From NCBI GenBank assembly GCA_018715645.1, contig DVLE01000093.1, forward strand, positions 1-64,000: a stretch of DNA of 64,000 nucleotides. The letters are read 5' to 3'. A program made the translations under genes and the position numbers. Under the pieces are notes generated by a model that saw only the letters and a program-made list of their open reading frames with translations, had not been told where the DNA came from and made no database searches. Numbering within the stretch: position 1 is the stretch's first letter; every line of letters starts with the position of its first letter. This DNA is from Candidatus Merdisoma merdipullorum (GTDB taxonomy: Bacteria; Bacillota; Clostridia; Lachnospirales; Lachnospiraceae). Shown here piece after piece: positions 1-7,968 of this stretch.

Positions 1-109
1 CTTCCTGCTGGTGATTCCTTTGTTCGCTCTGCTGGGAACGGGAATTCCTATCCTAACAAGCCGGGCATCCGAAAAGCACACCGTAGTCGAACGGCTGCGG
101 GAAAACTAA
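1..109 (+). CDS. C-terminal end of a membrane permease (FtsX/MacB-like ABC permease), partial
   Basis: A frame is open from base 2 to a TAA at 107-109 and gives 35 residues. It starts with a hydrophobic stretch (FLLVIPLFALLG) followed by a polar tail ending in VVERLREN. A last membrane helix followed by a short SIVERLRE-type tail is typical of FtsX/MacB-family ABC permeases, so that is my reading. The tail is the only evidence, because the rest of the gene lies outside the window. It is convergent with the minus-strand genes that follow, and a shared hairpin separates them. Confidence 0.45.
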   Translation, partial: FLLVIPLFALLGTGIPILTSRASEKHTVVERLREN

Positions 110-128
110 AAAGTATAAAAGTCAGCAG

Positions 129-168
129 AAAGGACCACCGCACAAAAACACCTGTGCGGCGGCCCTTT
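129..168. terminator. Bidirectional rho-independent terminator
   Basis: A stem pairs AAAGG-CC-CCGCACA (129-143) with TGTGCGG-GG-CCTTT (153-168), with small internal mismatches and a loop of about 9 bases. It lies between the end of the plus-strand permease and the end of the minus-strand operon. A T-rich tract follows on the plus side. Confidence 0.7.
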
Positions 169-191
169 CCGTATCTCTTTTTTATCTCTTT

Positions 192-515
192 CTATACCTT
201 CTCTCCCTTTTCTCTTGCCTCGTCCAGCTTCTTGTTGCGGAAATACAAAATCATATCGATACTGATTTCCACAATATTCAGCACGTAGAAGAACCAGCCC
301 AGATAGAACAGCCAGTCGAGGGCTGTTCCAGCCGCGTTGGCCTCGCTCCAGAGAATAATCTTGCGGGCGATGCCGAATACATAGCCGATCCAGATAAAGA
401 ATTCAAAAAACAGACTCTTTCCCTTTGCGGTCCGAGAAATCCAGGACTTCCTTATAGAAATCGGCCAGGAAAGCCCAAAACAGAGTATCATCAGCGCTTC
501 TAATAAATTTGTCAT
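192..515 (-). CDS. Small PQ-loop/SemiSWEET-like membrane protein
   Basis: This encodes 107 residues with three hydrophobic segments (about 5-18, 34-52 and 66-90) and a charged tail ending EAREKGEKV. The stretch SWPISIRKSWISRTAKGKS after the first helix resembles the PQ-loop signature of SemiSWEET-type transporters (a W/P turn followed by R/K-x-K-S), but the match is weak and no function can be assigned. It starts 36 bp after the fumarase beta stop and is probably the last gene of that operon, ending before the shared hairpin at 129-168. A small-molecule permease or a redox-operon accessory membrane protein are both possible; neither is shown. Confidence 0.6.
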   Translation of the reverse strand: MTNLLEALMILCFGLSWPISIRKSWISRTAKGKSLFFEFFIWIGYVFGIARKIILWSEANAAGTALDWLFYLGWFFYVLNIVEISIDMILYFRNKKLDEAREKGEKV

Positions 516-551
516 CTATGTTTCTTCCTTTCTACCGTTTTAACACGTTTC

Positions 552-1109
552 TTACTTTTTCTCCGCCAGATAAGCGGCCCGGCCTTCCTCGTAAAGGTTC
601 CTTCCCTCGCTGTCGATGATAACGATCAGCGGCATATCCTCCACGTAAAGCTTCCGAAGCGCCTCGGCTCCCAGATCCTCGTAGGCGATCAGCTCGCATT
701 CTTTGATACATTTTGCCAGAAGCGCTCCGGCTCCGCCGATGGCTCCAAAGTAAACGCCGTGATACTTTTTCATGGCCTCTACCACTTCCGGAAGTCTGGC
801 TCCCTTTCCAATCATGCCTCTGGCTCCCACGCTCATCATCGTAGGCGCATAGGCGTCCATACGGCCGCTCGTCGTCGGTCCGGCGCTCCCGATCACCTGT
901 CCGGGCTTCGCCGGCGTCGGTCCCACATAATAAATCGTGGCGTCCGTCGGATCAAAGGGCAGCTTCTCCCCTTTGGCCAGAGCCTCGCACATCCGCTTAT
1001 GTCCGGCGTCTCTGGACGTATAGATAGTCCCTGTCAGATATACTCTGTCTCCTGCGTGCAGGGTTTTTGCAAGCTCCTCGGTCAGCGGAAGCTGTATATG
1101 CTTTTCCAT
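552..1109 (-). CDS. Class I fumarate hydratase, beta subunit (Fe-S hydro-lyase, TtdB/FumA C-terminal type)
   Basis: The 185-residue product is the beta half of a heterodimeric class I fumarase, which interconverts fumarate and L-malate using an oxygen-sensitive [4Fe-4S] cluster held by the alpha subunit. The family signatures TSRDAGH (31-37) and GPTTSGRMD (77-85) are present, and the length is normal for a free-standing beta subunit. The ATG starts 1 bp after the stop of the alpha gene, so the two are translationally coupled. Tartrate dehydratase is the alternative substrate call, since the families are close. The adjacent fumarate reductase and malate-type dehydrogenase favour fumarase. Confidence 0.88.
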   Translation of the reverse strand: MEKHIQLPLTEELAKTLHAGDRVYLTGTIYTSRDAGHKRMCEALAKGEKLPFDPTDATIYYVGPTPAKPGQVIGSAGPTTSGRMDAYAPTMMSVGARGMIGKGARLPEVVEAMKKYHGVYFGAIGGAGALLAKCIKECELIAYEDLGAEALRKLYVEDMPLIVIIDSEGRNLYEEGRAAYLAEKK

Positions 1110-1110
1110 A

Positions 1111-1953
1111 CTAGATCACCTCCGTCTTATGGCGTGTCACATGGCAGTTGATATTGACCGCGCAGGGCATGCCCGCAATGTGTGTCGGCATCGTCTCGAT
1201 ATTCAGGCCAATCGCCGTGGTCTTTCCGCCAAAGCCCTGAGGCCCGATGCCAAGCTCATTGATCTTCTCCAGCATTTCCTTCTCCAGATCGGCGTAGAAG
1301 GGATCCGGATTGGAGGAATCCAGAGGACGCATCAGCGCTTTTTTGGCCAGCAGCGCGCATTTGTCAAAGGTTCCGCCGATTCCCACGCCCACGACGATCG
1401 GGGGACAGGGATTCGGTCCCGCCGCTTCCACAGTCTCAAGGATAAAATCCTTGATTCCCTGAAGTCCGGCCGAGGGCTTGAACATCCGTATCGCGCTCAT
1501 ATTCTCGCTTCCAAAACCCTTCGGACCTACTGTAATCTTAACCTGCTCACCCGGTACGATTTCCGTATACAGCATAGCAGGCGTATTATCTCCCGTATTG
1601 CCCCTGCGAACCGGATCCTTTACCACGGATTTCCGCAGATAACCCTTGTCATATCCTCTGCGCACGCCTTCATCAACGGCCTCTCTTAAGTCTCCCCCTG
1701 TCAGATGCACGTCCTGTCCAATCTCAAGAAATACACAGGCCATACCCGTATCCTGACAGATCGGCACGTTTTCCGCGTCCGCGATTCCAAAATTCTCAAT
1801 AATATCATCCAGAATCCCTTTTGCGATTTCACCATCCTCACATGCGCGGCAGCATTTGATCGCATTCTTCACATCCTCCGGAAGATGTTCATTTGCCGCG
1901 ATACACAGCCTTTCCACTGCGTCTGTAATCTGGCTTACCTCTATTTCCCGCAT
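1111..1953 (-). CDS. Class I fumarate hydratase, alpha subunit ([4Fe-4S], TtdA/FumA N-terminal type)
   Basis: The 280-residue catalytic alpha subunit carries the three expected cluster ligands: C66 in PICQDTGM, C183 in NPCPP, and C199 in [10 protein letters not shown]. The length is standard. It lies 65 bp downstream of the flavoprotein fumarate reductase tfrA and directly abuts the beta subunit. In this operon the enzyme would feed fumarate made from malate into the reductase. L(+)-tartrate dehydratase alpha is the only close alternative; the neighbours make fumarase much more likely. Confidence 0.9.
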   Translation of the reverse strand: MREIEVSQITDAVERLCIAANEHLPEDVKNAIKCCRACEDGEIAKGILDDIIENFGIADAENVPICQDTGMACVFLEIGQDVHLTGGDLREAVDEGVRRGYDKGYLRKSVVKDPVRRGNTGDNTPAMLYTEIVPGEQVKITVGPKGFGSENMSAIRMFKPSAGLQGIKDFILETVEAAGPNPCPPIVVGVGIGGTFDKCALLAKKALMRPLDSSNPDPFYADLEKEMLEKINELGIGPQGFGGKTTAIGLNIETMPTHIAGMPCAVNINCHVTRHKTEVI

Positions 1954-2018
1954 ATTGCTCCACCTCCATAAAATATATTTTTCGGCTTTCCTCAGCCATA
2001 TCGCTGTATCCCTTGATT

Positions 2019-3623
2019 TTACCGGGGCATACCGAACGTATAATTCGGAAGCAGCATCGGGGACACGCTTCCCGTGTGCAGTCCTGCCGCCTCCAGCTCC
2101 TTTGCATATTTCTGAAGGTGATCAAGATTCATGCTTCCAAGCTCCACTTCCTTGCATCGTGCCGCCGCAGCCTTGCCCGCATTGCGCCCAAACACGATGA
2201 TGTCGAGAAGGGAATTGCCCATCAGACGGTTTCTTCCATGGATGCCTCCCACAGCCTCTCCTGCCACAAGCAGATTGGGAATCACTTTTGTAAAGCCGTC
2301 TCCGCCGATCTCCAGGCCCCCGTTCTGATAGTGGAGCGTCGGATAAACCAGAATCGGCTGCTTTCTCATATCAATACCATAATTCAGGAACATCCGCAGC
2401 ATGGCGGGAATCCTCTTTTCAATGGTTCCCTCTCCATGAAGCAGTTCGATCATCGGCGTATCAAGCCAGATTCCCCAGCCTGTAGGCGTCTTGATCCCCT
2501 TTCCTCTTTCCGTACATTCCCGAATAATCGATGCGGCAGACACATCTCTCGTCTCCAGCGGGTGCATAAAGGTTTCCCCTTCCGCATTGACCAGGTACGC
2601 TCCCACGGAACGCACCTTCTCCGTTACCAGCGCGCCGAAGATCTGCGCCGGATAAGCCGCTCCGGTAGGATGATACTGAATGGTATCCTGATAAAGCAGA
2701 GGCACTCCCGCCCGGTATCCCAGCACCAGTCCGTCGGCCGTCGCTCCGTAATGATTGGAGGTCGGGAAATTCTGATAGTGAAGCCGTCCTGCTCCTCCCG
2801 TAGCAATGATCACGGTCTTCGCACGGGCTACCTTATATTCTCCTGTCTCCATATTCTGAAGAACGGCTCCGGCCACCTGGCCCTTGTCGTCCTTAATCAG
2901 CTCCACGGCCGCCGTAAAATCCACGACAGGAATCTGCCGGTTCCACACTTCGTCCCGAAGCACACGCATGATCTCTGCTCCGGAATAATCTTTGCAGGCG
3001 TGCATTCTCTTTCTGGAAGTTCCGCCTCCGTGAGTCGTGATCATCCGTCCATCCTTATCCTTGTCGAACATCACGCCCAGATCGTTCAGCCATTTGATGG
3101 CATCCGGCGCTTCCATAACGAGACGCCGAAGAAGTTCCGGTCTTGCCGCGAAATGTCCGCCGCCGAAAGCATCCAGATAATGCTGCTGAGGCGAATCGTT
3201 TTCCTTGTCGGCTGCCTGAATGCCTCCCTCCGCCATCATTGTGTTCGCATCACCGATACGGAGTTTTGTCACCATCATCACATCCGCGCCCGCCGCATGT
3301 GCTTCAATCGCTGCAGAAGATCCGGCTCCGCCGCCGCCGATGACAAGGACCTCTGTATCATAATCCACTTTATTCAGGTCAATGGGTACATTTAAAATAC
3401 GGCTGTTGGAGTGAAGCAGCGTTCCCAACTCAAAGGGAGCTTTCTCGCCTTTGTTCGGGCCTACCTTGATCTCCTGGAAACCATCTGTCCGGTAATCCGG
3501 ATGAAATTTGCGCAGCAGCTCATCCTTTTCCTCCGCCGTCATTCTTCTCGGCTCCTTGCCGAGGCGCTGCGCTCTGGTGGCCTCTACCTTCTTTATTGAT
3601 TCCAGCATTTCCGCTGTATACAT
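2019..3623 (-). CDS. tfrA: Fumarate reductase flavoprotein subunit, thiol:fumarate reductase (TfrA) type
   Basis: The 534-residue FAD protein would reduce fumarate to succinate. After an N-terminal extension of about 85 residues comes the dinucleotide fold VIGGGGAGSSAAIEA (94-108), then the family blocks THGGGTSRKR, QYHPTG, TRDVSAASI (catalytic Arg region), TLHYQNGG (active-site His) and NRLMGNSLLD. At the position where membrane-bound SdhA/FrdA carry the His that binds FAD covalently, this protein has N127 in ANTMMAEGG, so FAD should be non-covalent, as in methanogen TfrA and soluble fumarate reductases. It is shorter than E. coli FrdA (602) at the C terminus. No membrane anchor gene is present nearby. 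The start has a clear AGGAGGG site. tfrB lies 14 bp upstream. Confidence 0.88.
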   Translation of the reverse strand: MYTAEMLESIKKVEATRAQRLGKEPRRMTAEEKDELLRKFHPDYRTDGFQEIKVGPNKGEKAPFELGTLLHSNSRILNVPIDLNKVDYDTEVLVIGGGGAGSSAAIEAHAAGADVMMVTKLRIGDANTMMAEGGIQAADKENDSPQQHYLDAFGGGHFAARPELLRRLVMEAPDAIKWLNDLGVMFDKDKDGRMITTHGGGTSRKRMHACKDYSGAEIMRVLRDEVWNRQIPVVDFTAAVELIKDDKGQVAGAVLQNMETGEYKVARAKTVIIATGGAGRLHYQNFPTSNHYGATADGLVLGYRAGVPLLYQDTIQYHPTGAAYPAQIFGALVTEKVRSVGAYLVNAEGETFMHPLETRDVSAASIIRECTERGKGIKTPTGWGIWLDTPMIELLHGEGTIEKRIPAMLRMFLNYGIDMRKQPILVYPTLHYQNGGLEIGGDGFTKVIPNLLVAGEAVGGIHGRNRLMGNSLLDIIVFGRNAGKAAAARCKEVELGSMNLDHLQKYAKELEAAGLHTGSVSPMLLPNYTFGMPR

Positions 3624-3637
3624 ATCTGCTTCCCTCC

Positions 3638-4312
3638 TTATTTCTCAATATCCCGGTTATTGTACAGTTCCTGCATTTCCGTGATAGGTTTCTCCATAAT
3701 CTGCTCAATCAGATCATCAAAAGCTCCGCTGTGAATTTCCTCCACGCGCTTCTGAAGATGCTCCGCTTTGGGCGCAATATATTTTCCAGTCAGTCTTCTG
3801 GCCAGAGTACCTACCATCGGATGAGAGATGCCTGCCGGACAACGGGAGGTGCAAATACCGCAGCCAATACAGTCAAAGGACTCCTCCGCACATTTTTCAA
3901 AGTCTCCTCGCTGCGCGTAAGCGATGTACTGCATAACATTCAGCGACTGGGGACATCCCTTTGTACAGGCGTTGCAGCCGATGCAGCTGTAAATCTCCGG
4001 ATAGAGATCCATCATCACCCTCTGCTTGGGACTGACTTCCTCCATGTCATAATTGCGCTTATCTGCCGGGAAGAACGGCAGCGTCGCGATATACATTCCT
4101 TCCTGTACCTGCGTCTGACAGGCAAGACAGGTTTTCAGCTCATTGTTTCCTTTAATTCTGTAAATGGTCGCGCAGGCCCCGCAGAAGCCGTGGCGGCAGC
4201 CGCAGCCCCGGACCAGCTTATAACCTGCGTATTCCATGGCCGTCATGATCGTCAGCTCGGCGGGCACGGAATATTTCTTTCCATAAAAATATACGTTTAC
4301 CATTTCCTGCAT
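3638..4312 (-). CDS. tfrB: Fumarate reductase iron-sulfur subunit, TfrB/SdhB type, without CCG domain
   Basis: The 224-residue electron-transfer subunit has an N-terminal plant-type [2Fe-2S] domain (C37, C39, C44, C47, then C62/C65) and two further clusters of the CxxCxxCxxxCP type (C110-C120 and C148-C158). The protein ends about 65 residues after the last cluster. Archaeal TfrB is roughly twice as long because it carries HdrB-like CCG domains at its C terminus; these are absent here. The missing CCG module is present instead as the separate hdrB gene at the head of the same operon. It should pass electrons to TfrA. The long 351-bp leader after flxA contains a repeat and is unusual for this tightly packed operon. 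Confidence 0.85.
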   Translation of the reverse strand: MQEMVNVYFYGKKYSVPAELTIMTAMEYAGYKLVRGCGCRHGFCGACATIYRIKGNNELKTCLACQTQVQEGMYIATLPFFPADKRNYDMEEVSPKQRVMMDLYPEIYSCIGCNACTKGCPQSLNVMQYIAYAQRGDFEKCAEESFDCIGCGICTSRCPAGISHPMVGTLARRLTGKYIAPKAEHLQKRVEEIHSGAFDDLIEQIMEKPITEMQELYNNRDIEK

Positions 4313-4373
4313 GTTCTATATACCGTTCCTTTCCTTAATTCGCCCTGTTTTCCGGGCATTTAGGTATACCCCA

Positions 4374-4452
4374 GAGGCGTTCGCCTGTTTTTCTTTCGCA
4401 GCGCTGCCCAAGCTCGATTTCGCTTCGCTTCATCTCGCTTGCGGGCTGTCGC
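4374..4452. repeat. Direct repeat, copy 1, in the flxA-tfrB gap
   Basis: This 79-bp unit begins GAGGCGTTCGCCTG and ends GGGCTGTCGC. Its last 51 bases are identical to those of copy 2 at 4525-4575. It lies in the untranslated gap between two genes of one operon, is C/T-rich on this strand, and has no start codon or ribosome site that would make it a gene. Confidence 0.85.
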
Positions 4453-4501
4453 TCCTTCACAGCGCCACCTCGATTCCGCCCTTACGGGCTTCATCTCGGT
4501 T

Positions 4502-4575
4502 GAGGCGTTCGCCTGTTTTCCTCGCGCTGCCCAAGCTCGATTTCGCTTCGCTTCATCTCGCTTGCGGGCTGTCGC
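4502..4575. repeat. Direct repeat, copy 2, in the flxA-tfrB gap
   Basis: Second copy of the unit at 4374-4452, offset by about 125 bp. It keeps GAGGCGTTCGCCTGTTTT at the start, lacks about 5 bases in the middle, and then repeats the 51-base core exactly. The near identity of a non-coding sequence points to recent duplication or to an element maintained by selection. Confidence 0.85.
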
Positions 4576-4663
4576 CCTATACAGCCAGCCATATCCGTTC
4601 CGTCCGACATGCAAGCATGTCATCCGTCTCTCCTATGTCTGTCTGTGCAGCGCTCGTAGCAAA

Positions 4664-5518
4664 TCAATACTCCGGGGGGAGTTCGTCGATTTCATCACAA
4701 CGGAACACGGGACCGTCCTTGCAGACATACTTGGACCCGATATTGCAGCGGCCGCATTTGCCGACGCCGCATTTCATCCGAAGCTCCAGCGTTGTGTATA
4801 CCTGGGTTTTCTCAAAGCCCATTTCCGTTAAAGCTGCAAGCACAAACTTAATCATAATAGGCGGTCCGCAGACCAGAACTGTCTTGTCCTTGGAAAATTC
4901 CAGCTCTTTCAGATAAGAAGGAACGAATCCCACATGACCATCCCAGCCTTCCTGCTCTCTGTCGATAGTCAGATATACGTCCACACCGGGGGCCTTTGAC
5001 CAAACCTCCTGTATCTCCTTAAGCTGCACCAGGTCATCCTTGGAACGGGAACCATACAGAATATCTACCGTGCCGTAATTTTCCCGCTTGTCAAGCACAT
5101 AATTGATGACGGAACGCAAGGGCGCAAGGCCGATTCCTCCGGCCACAAACAGAAGATTCTTTCCTTTGAGGACTGTCTCCACAGGAAAGGAATTGCCGTA
5201 AGGGCCGCGCACGGTAATCTCCTCTCCGACCGTCATATTATGTAAGTAATCCGTCAGGGTTCCGCAGCGTTTGATGCTGAACTCCTGAAATTCTGTATTC
5301 GTCGGGGAGGAAGTAATGGAAAACATAGCCTCTCCCACACCAGGTACGGATACCATCGCACACTGTCCCGGCTGATGCTCAAAGAGTTTTTTTCCGTCCC
5401 TGCCTACGACGCGAAAGGTTTTTACATCCGGCGTCTCGGTCCGTATATCCGTAATCACGCCGATCATGGGAATCAGCACATCCGCCTTCCGGCTTCCGCC
5501 GCAGCTGCATTCACACAT
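4664..5518 (-). CDS. flxA: FlxA-type NADH:acceptor oxidoreductase subunit (FAD/NAD-binding, [2Fe-2S])
   Basis: The 284-residue protein belongs to the ferredoxin-NADP reductase fold shared by hydrogenase gamma subunits, AsrB and PyrK. It shows a flavin motif FSITSSP (66-72), the nucleotide loop GGIGLAPLRS (127-136), a VLVCGPPIMI block (215-224) and a C-terminal [2Fe-2S] site (C250, C255, C258, C266). In Flx complexes this is the subunit that accepts hydride from NADH. Its ATG overlaps the flxB stop in a TAATG junction. By itself it could be an anaerobic sulfite reductase B subunit; the HdrABC and FlxD-like genes upstream fix it as FlxA. Confidence 0.85.
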   Translation of the reverse strand: MCECSCGGSRKADVLIPMIGVITDIRTETPDVKTFRVVGRDGKKLFEHQPGQCAMVSVPGVGEAMFSITSSPTNTEFQEFSIKRCGTLTDYLHNMTVGEEITVRGPYGNSFPVETVLKGKNLLFVAGGIGLAPLRSVINYVLDKRENYGTVDILYGSRSKDDLVQLKEIQEVWSKAPGVDVYLTIDREQEGWDGHVGFVPSYLKELEFSKDKTVLVCGPPIMIKFVLAALTEMGFEKTQVYTTLELRMKCGVGKCGRCNIGSKYVCKDGPVFRCDEIDELPPEY

Positions 5519-6552
5519 TACGCCTCACCTCCCAGCTTCTTAATCACTTTTACGATATTTAATGATGCAGGACATTTGCTTACGCAGCGTCCGCAGCCTA
5601 CACAGGAATACAGGCCGTCGTTATTGGCCGGATAATATACCAGCTTGTGCATGAACCGCTGGCGGAATCTCTGCATCTGACTGGTACGCATATTTCCATG
5701 AGCCATCATCGTAAAATCGGAATACATACAGGAATCCCAGCAGCGGTAGCGCTGTACTCCGTTCTTTCCTCCGTCGAAATCCCGGATGTCATAGCACTGG
5801 CAGGTAGGACATACAAAAGTGCAGGTACCGCAGGCCAGACACGGCTTATACATCTCCTCCCAAAGCGGAGAATCAAACAGCTCCATGGTATTCTCCGGCT
5901 TGAATTTTGACAGGTCAAGATGAGAAAGCGGAAGCTTATCTATGATGCTGCGGATCGATTCCTGTTCTTCCTCCACAGCTTTGTCGGCGCTGTCTTCCGC
6001 ATTTTCCAGAAGTTCTGACACAGCCGCCGTCAATGCCTCGCCTTTTTCCGTCAGCGGATTCCAGTACAGGCTGTCCTCTATGAACCAGGTCTCCACATCG
6101 GCTCCCGGTTTCGCCGCATCGATGCCGAAATTCTTGCAGAAGCAGGTTTCCTCCGGCTCATGGCAGGCCAGGGATACAATCGTTCCATGCTCCCGGCGGG
6201 CTGCGTAAAAGGTGTCCACCGGCTCATTTAAGAATACATTGTCTAGTACCTCGACTGCCTTCACGTCGCAGGCACGCATTCCAAACACCACGAAGTCTCT
6301 GTCGCAAAGCTTCTGCGGATCGATGGAAAGCTTTCCGCCCTCTGTCTTGCAGCGGTAGAGTACTTCGCTCTGTGGGAAGAAGCAATCTTTGGCGGATTTT
6401 ACGGTCTTCAACGTGTCAAGATCAAAGGCTTCCTCCTGGCTCCAAAGTCCGTAATTGGTCTGATCACATTTCCGTAAGGGGAGGAAAAGATCCTGGGCTT
6501 CACTGATAGCTGCAAAAAGCTCTGTCAGCTTATTTCTCTTAATTCTGTACAT
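5518..6552 (-). CDS. flxB: FlxB-type 4Fe-4S dicluster protein (AsrA/hydrogenase beta-like)
   Basis: The 344-residue protein relays electrons between the NADH-oxidising flavoprotein and the rest of the complex. It has two 4Fe-4S motifs near the C terminus (C238-C248 and C317-C327) and extra cysteines around 249-275. The N-terminal half resembles subunit A of anaerobic sulfite reductase and the beta subunits of cytosolic hydrogenases. It begins 1 bp after flxC and overlaps flxA by 1 bp. The B and C labels for this and the next gene rest on position relative to the Desulfovibrio flox operon, not on a search. Confidence 0.75.
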   Translation of the reverse strand: MYRIKRNKLTELFAAISEAQDLFLPLRKCDQTNYGLWSQEEAFDLDTLKTVKSAKDCFFPQSEVLYRCKTEGGKLSIDPQKLCDRDFVVFGMRACDVKAVEVLDNVFLNEPVDTFYAARREHGTIVSLACHEPEETCFCKNFGIDAAKPGADVETWFIEDSLYWNPLTEKGEALTAAVSELLENAEDSADKAVEEEQESIRSIIDKLPLSHLDLSKFKPENTMELFDSPLWEEMYKPCLACGTCTFVCPTCQCYDIRDFDGGKNGVQRYRCWDSCMYSDFTMMAHGNMRTSQMQRFRQRFMHKLVYYPANNDGLYSCVGCGRCVSKCPASLNIVKVIKKLGGEA

Positions 6553-6553
6553 G

Positions 6554-7540
6554 CTATCTTCCGCCTCCTCTCTCGCCTACGATTCCCGGCTCCACATCCT
6601 CAAAAGTGAAGTCTGTCAGAGGAGCCCTGCTTTCCGTATCGGCTCCGGCCTGATATTCGCCGTAGAACGTATTAATGTCTTTGATGAATTTCCGGTTCAA
6701 AAGCTGAAGCGGGATACCCTGGGGGCATACCCTGCTGCACTCTCCGCAGTCTGTGCAGCGTCCGGCCACATGGAAGGCGCGGATAATGTGGAACATCTGC
6801 TCCTCAAAGGTATCGGCATTCGCTTTCTGATTGCTGTCGAACTGATTGCTGTCAAACACACATTTCAGGCAGCTGCAGGCCGGACAGACATTTCGGCAGG
6901 CGTTGCAGCGAATACATTTGGAAAGCTCTCCCTGCCAGAATGCGAACCGCTCTTTCGGGGACATGGCCTCCAGTTCTTCTACCTTCGCGAAACGGTCTCC
7001 GGCAAGTCCGACCGGTCCCGCTTCCTCGCCTTCCTCTGCGCCGATAAGCTCGTCATAAATCACGTGCGTTCTTCCTTTGCAGACTTTGCAGCGTTCCAGA
7101 AGGGCGTCCATAAGGGGCATTTCCTTTGCCCCGTAAATGGTCTTTACCTTCAGCGTATCTCCATCGATGACGGCGTCTTCGATGCCCTTGATACCGGCGT
7201 CACGGACCTTTTCCGCTTTCAGCGTACCGTGACAGCCCACGCCGATGATGTACGTTTTTTCGCGCTTTACCCTGTGTTCCTTTATGAGCTGATTGAAACT
7301 GTAGGTATCGCAGGGTTTTAAAAACACGAGCGTCGTGCCTTCAAGCTTCCCGGCCGCGATCAGATACTTGCTTAAATTCGCGCCGCAGAAGGGGTTATAC
7401 ACGAAATTTTCTAATTCTTCTTCTTTTTCAAAATAAGCCGGCTCCGGGTCCCAGCCCATATCGCCTTTCTTCCAGCCCAGAACCCGCGATACGGTTCCGT
7501 CAGCCAGAAGCTCTTTTGCTCTCGTGATCAGTTCTTGCAT
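6554..7540 (-). CDS. flxC: FlxC-type 4Fe-4S dicluster protein (F420-hydrogenase beta-like)
   Basis: The 328-residue protein has an N-terminal domain with single cysteines in FLKPCDTYS and GVGCHG, resembling FrhB/coenzyme F420 hydrogenase beta subunits, then two ferredoxin motifs (C209-C219 and C262-C272). Between them lies a Cys-rich insert in which FDSNQ occurs twice in tandem (229-233 and 234-238). It overlaps flxD by 13 bp and ends 1 bp before flxB. It is probably an electron relay inside the Hdr-Flx complex. Whether it can also bind a deazaflavin or flavin cannot be told from sequence alone. Confidence 0.75.
   Translation of the reverse strand: MQELITRAKELLADGTVSRVLGWKKGDMGWDPEPAYFEKEEELENFVYNPFCGANLSKYLIAAGKLEGTTLVFLKPCDTYSFNQLIKEHRVKREKTYIIGVGCHGTLKAEKVRDAGIKGIEDAVIDGDTLKVKTIYGAKEMPLMDALLERCKVCKGRTHVIYDELIGAEEGEEAGPVGLAGDRFAKVEELEAMSPKERFAFWQGELSKCIRCNACRNVCPACSCLKCVFDSNQFDSNQKANADTFEEQMFHIIRAFHVAGRCTDCGECSRVCPQGIPLQLLNRKFIKDINTFYGEYQAGADTESRAPLTDFTFEDVEPGIVGERGGGR
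6827..6856. repeat. 15-bp tandem duplication inside flxC
   Basis: Two adjacent 15-base units, CTGATTGCTGTCGAA and CTGATTGCTGTCAAA, differ at one base and encode the duplicated pentapeptide FDSNQ. The reading frame is kept. It looks like a slippage duplication in a loop between two clusters. Confidence 0.85.
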
Positions 7541-7968
7541 CGCAGATCCTCCAGTCTTACGTTTTCTCCGAGCTCATGAATCTTGGCCACAAACTCATTC
7601 ATGGTCGTCGAGAACTTTACGCCCTCGGCCGCGGACACCCATTCCACACGGGTACGTCCGTTTTCTACGCCCAGGTAATCCAGCATGGAGAACAGAAGCG
7701 TCATTCTCCTTCTGGTGTAATAATTACCAGTGGTATAATGGCAGTCTCCCGGATGACAGCCGCAAAGGATTACGCCGTCGGCTCCTCTCTGGAAGGCTCT
7801 TAAGATAAACATGGGATTTACCCGGCAGGAGCAGGGTACCCGGATAATTTTCACATCCGCCGGATAGGCGAGGCGGCTGCTGCCGGCCAGGTCTGCTCCG
7901 GCGTAGCTGCACCAGTTGCAGCAAAACGCCACGATCTTCGGTCGGAATTCTGTATTTTCTACCTGCAT
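7528..7968 (-). CDS. flxD: MvhD/FlxD-type electron-transfer subunit
   Basis: The 146-residue protein is the small [2Fe-2S] adaptor that passes electrons into HdrA. It has the complete family pattern: FCCNWCSYAGADLAG (15-29), PCSCRV (45-50) and CGCHPGDCHY (69-78), followed by the basic YYTRRR segment. Length is normal for MvhD. The gene overlaps hdrA by 10 bp and flxC by 13 bp, indicating translational coupling. MvhD-like proteins serve either hydrogenase (MvhAG) or Flx modules. No hydrogenase is present here, and FlxABC follow, so the donor should be NADH. Confidence 0.87.
   Translation of the reverse strand: MQVENTEFRPKIVAFCCNWCSYAGADLAGSSRLAYPADVKIIRVPCSCRVNPMFILRAFQRGADGVILCGCHPGDCHYTTGNYYTRRRMTLLFSMLDYLGVENGRTRVEWVSAAEGVKFSTTMNEFVAKIHELGENVRLEDLRCKN

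Noticed and set aside
4360..4623. An 87-codon minus-strand open frame across the repeats (repeating ATARKRDEAKRNRAWAA)
   Set aside because: The protein repeat is only the translation of the duplicated DNA. There is no ribosome site, and the composition is unlike any neighbouring gene.
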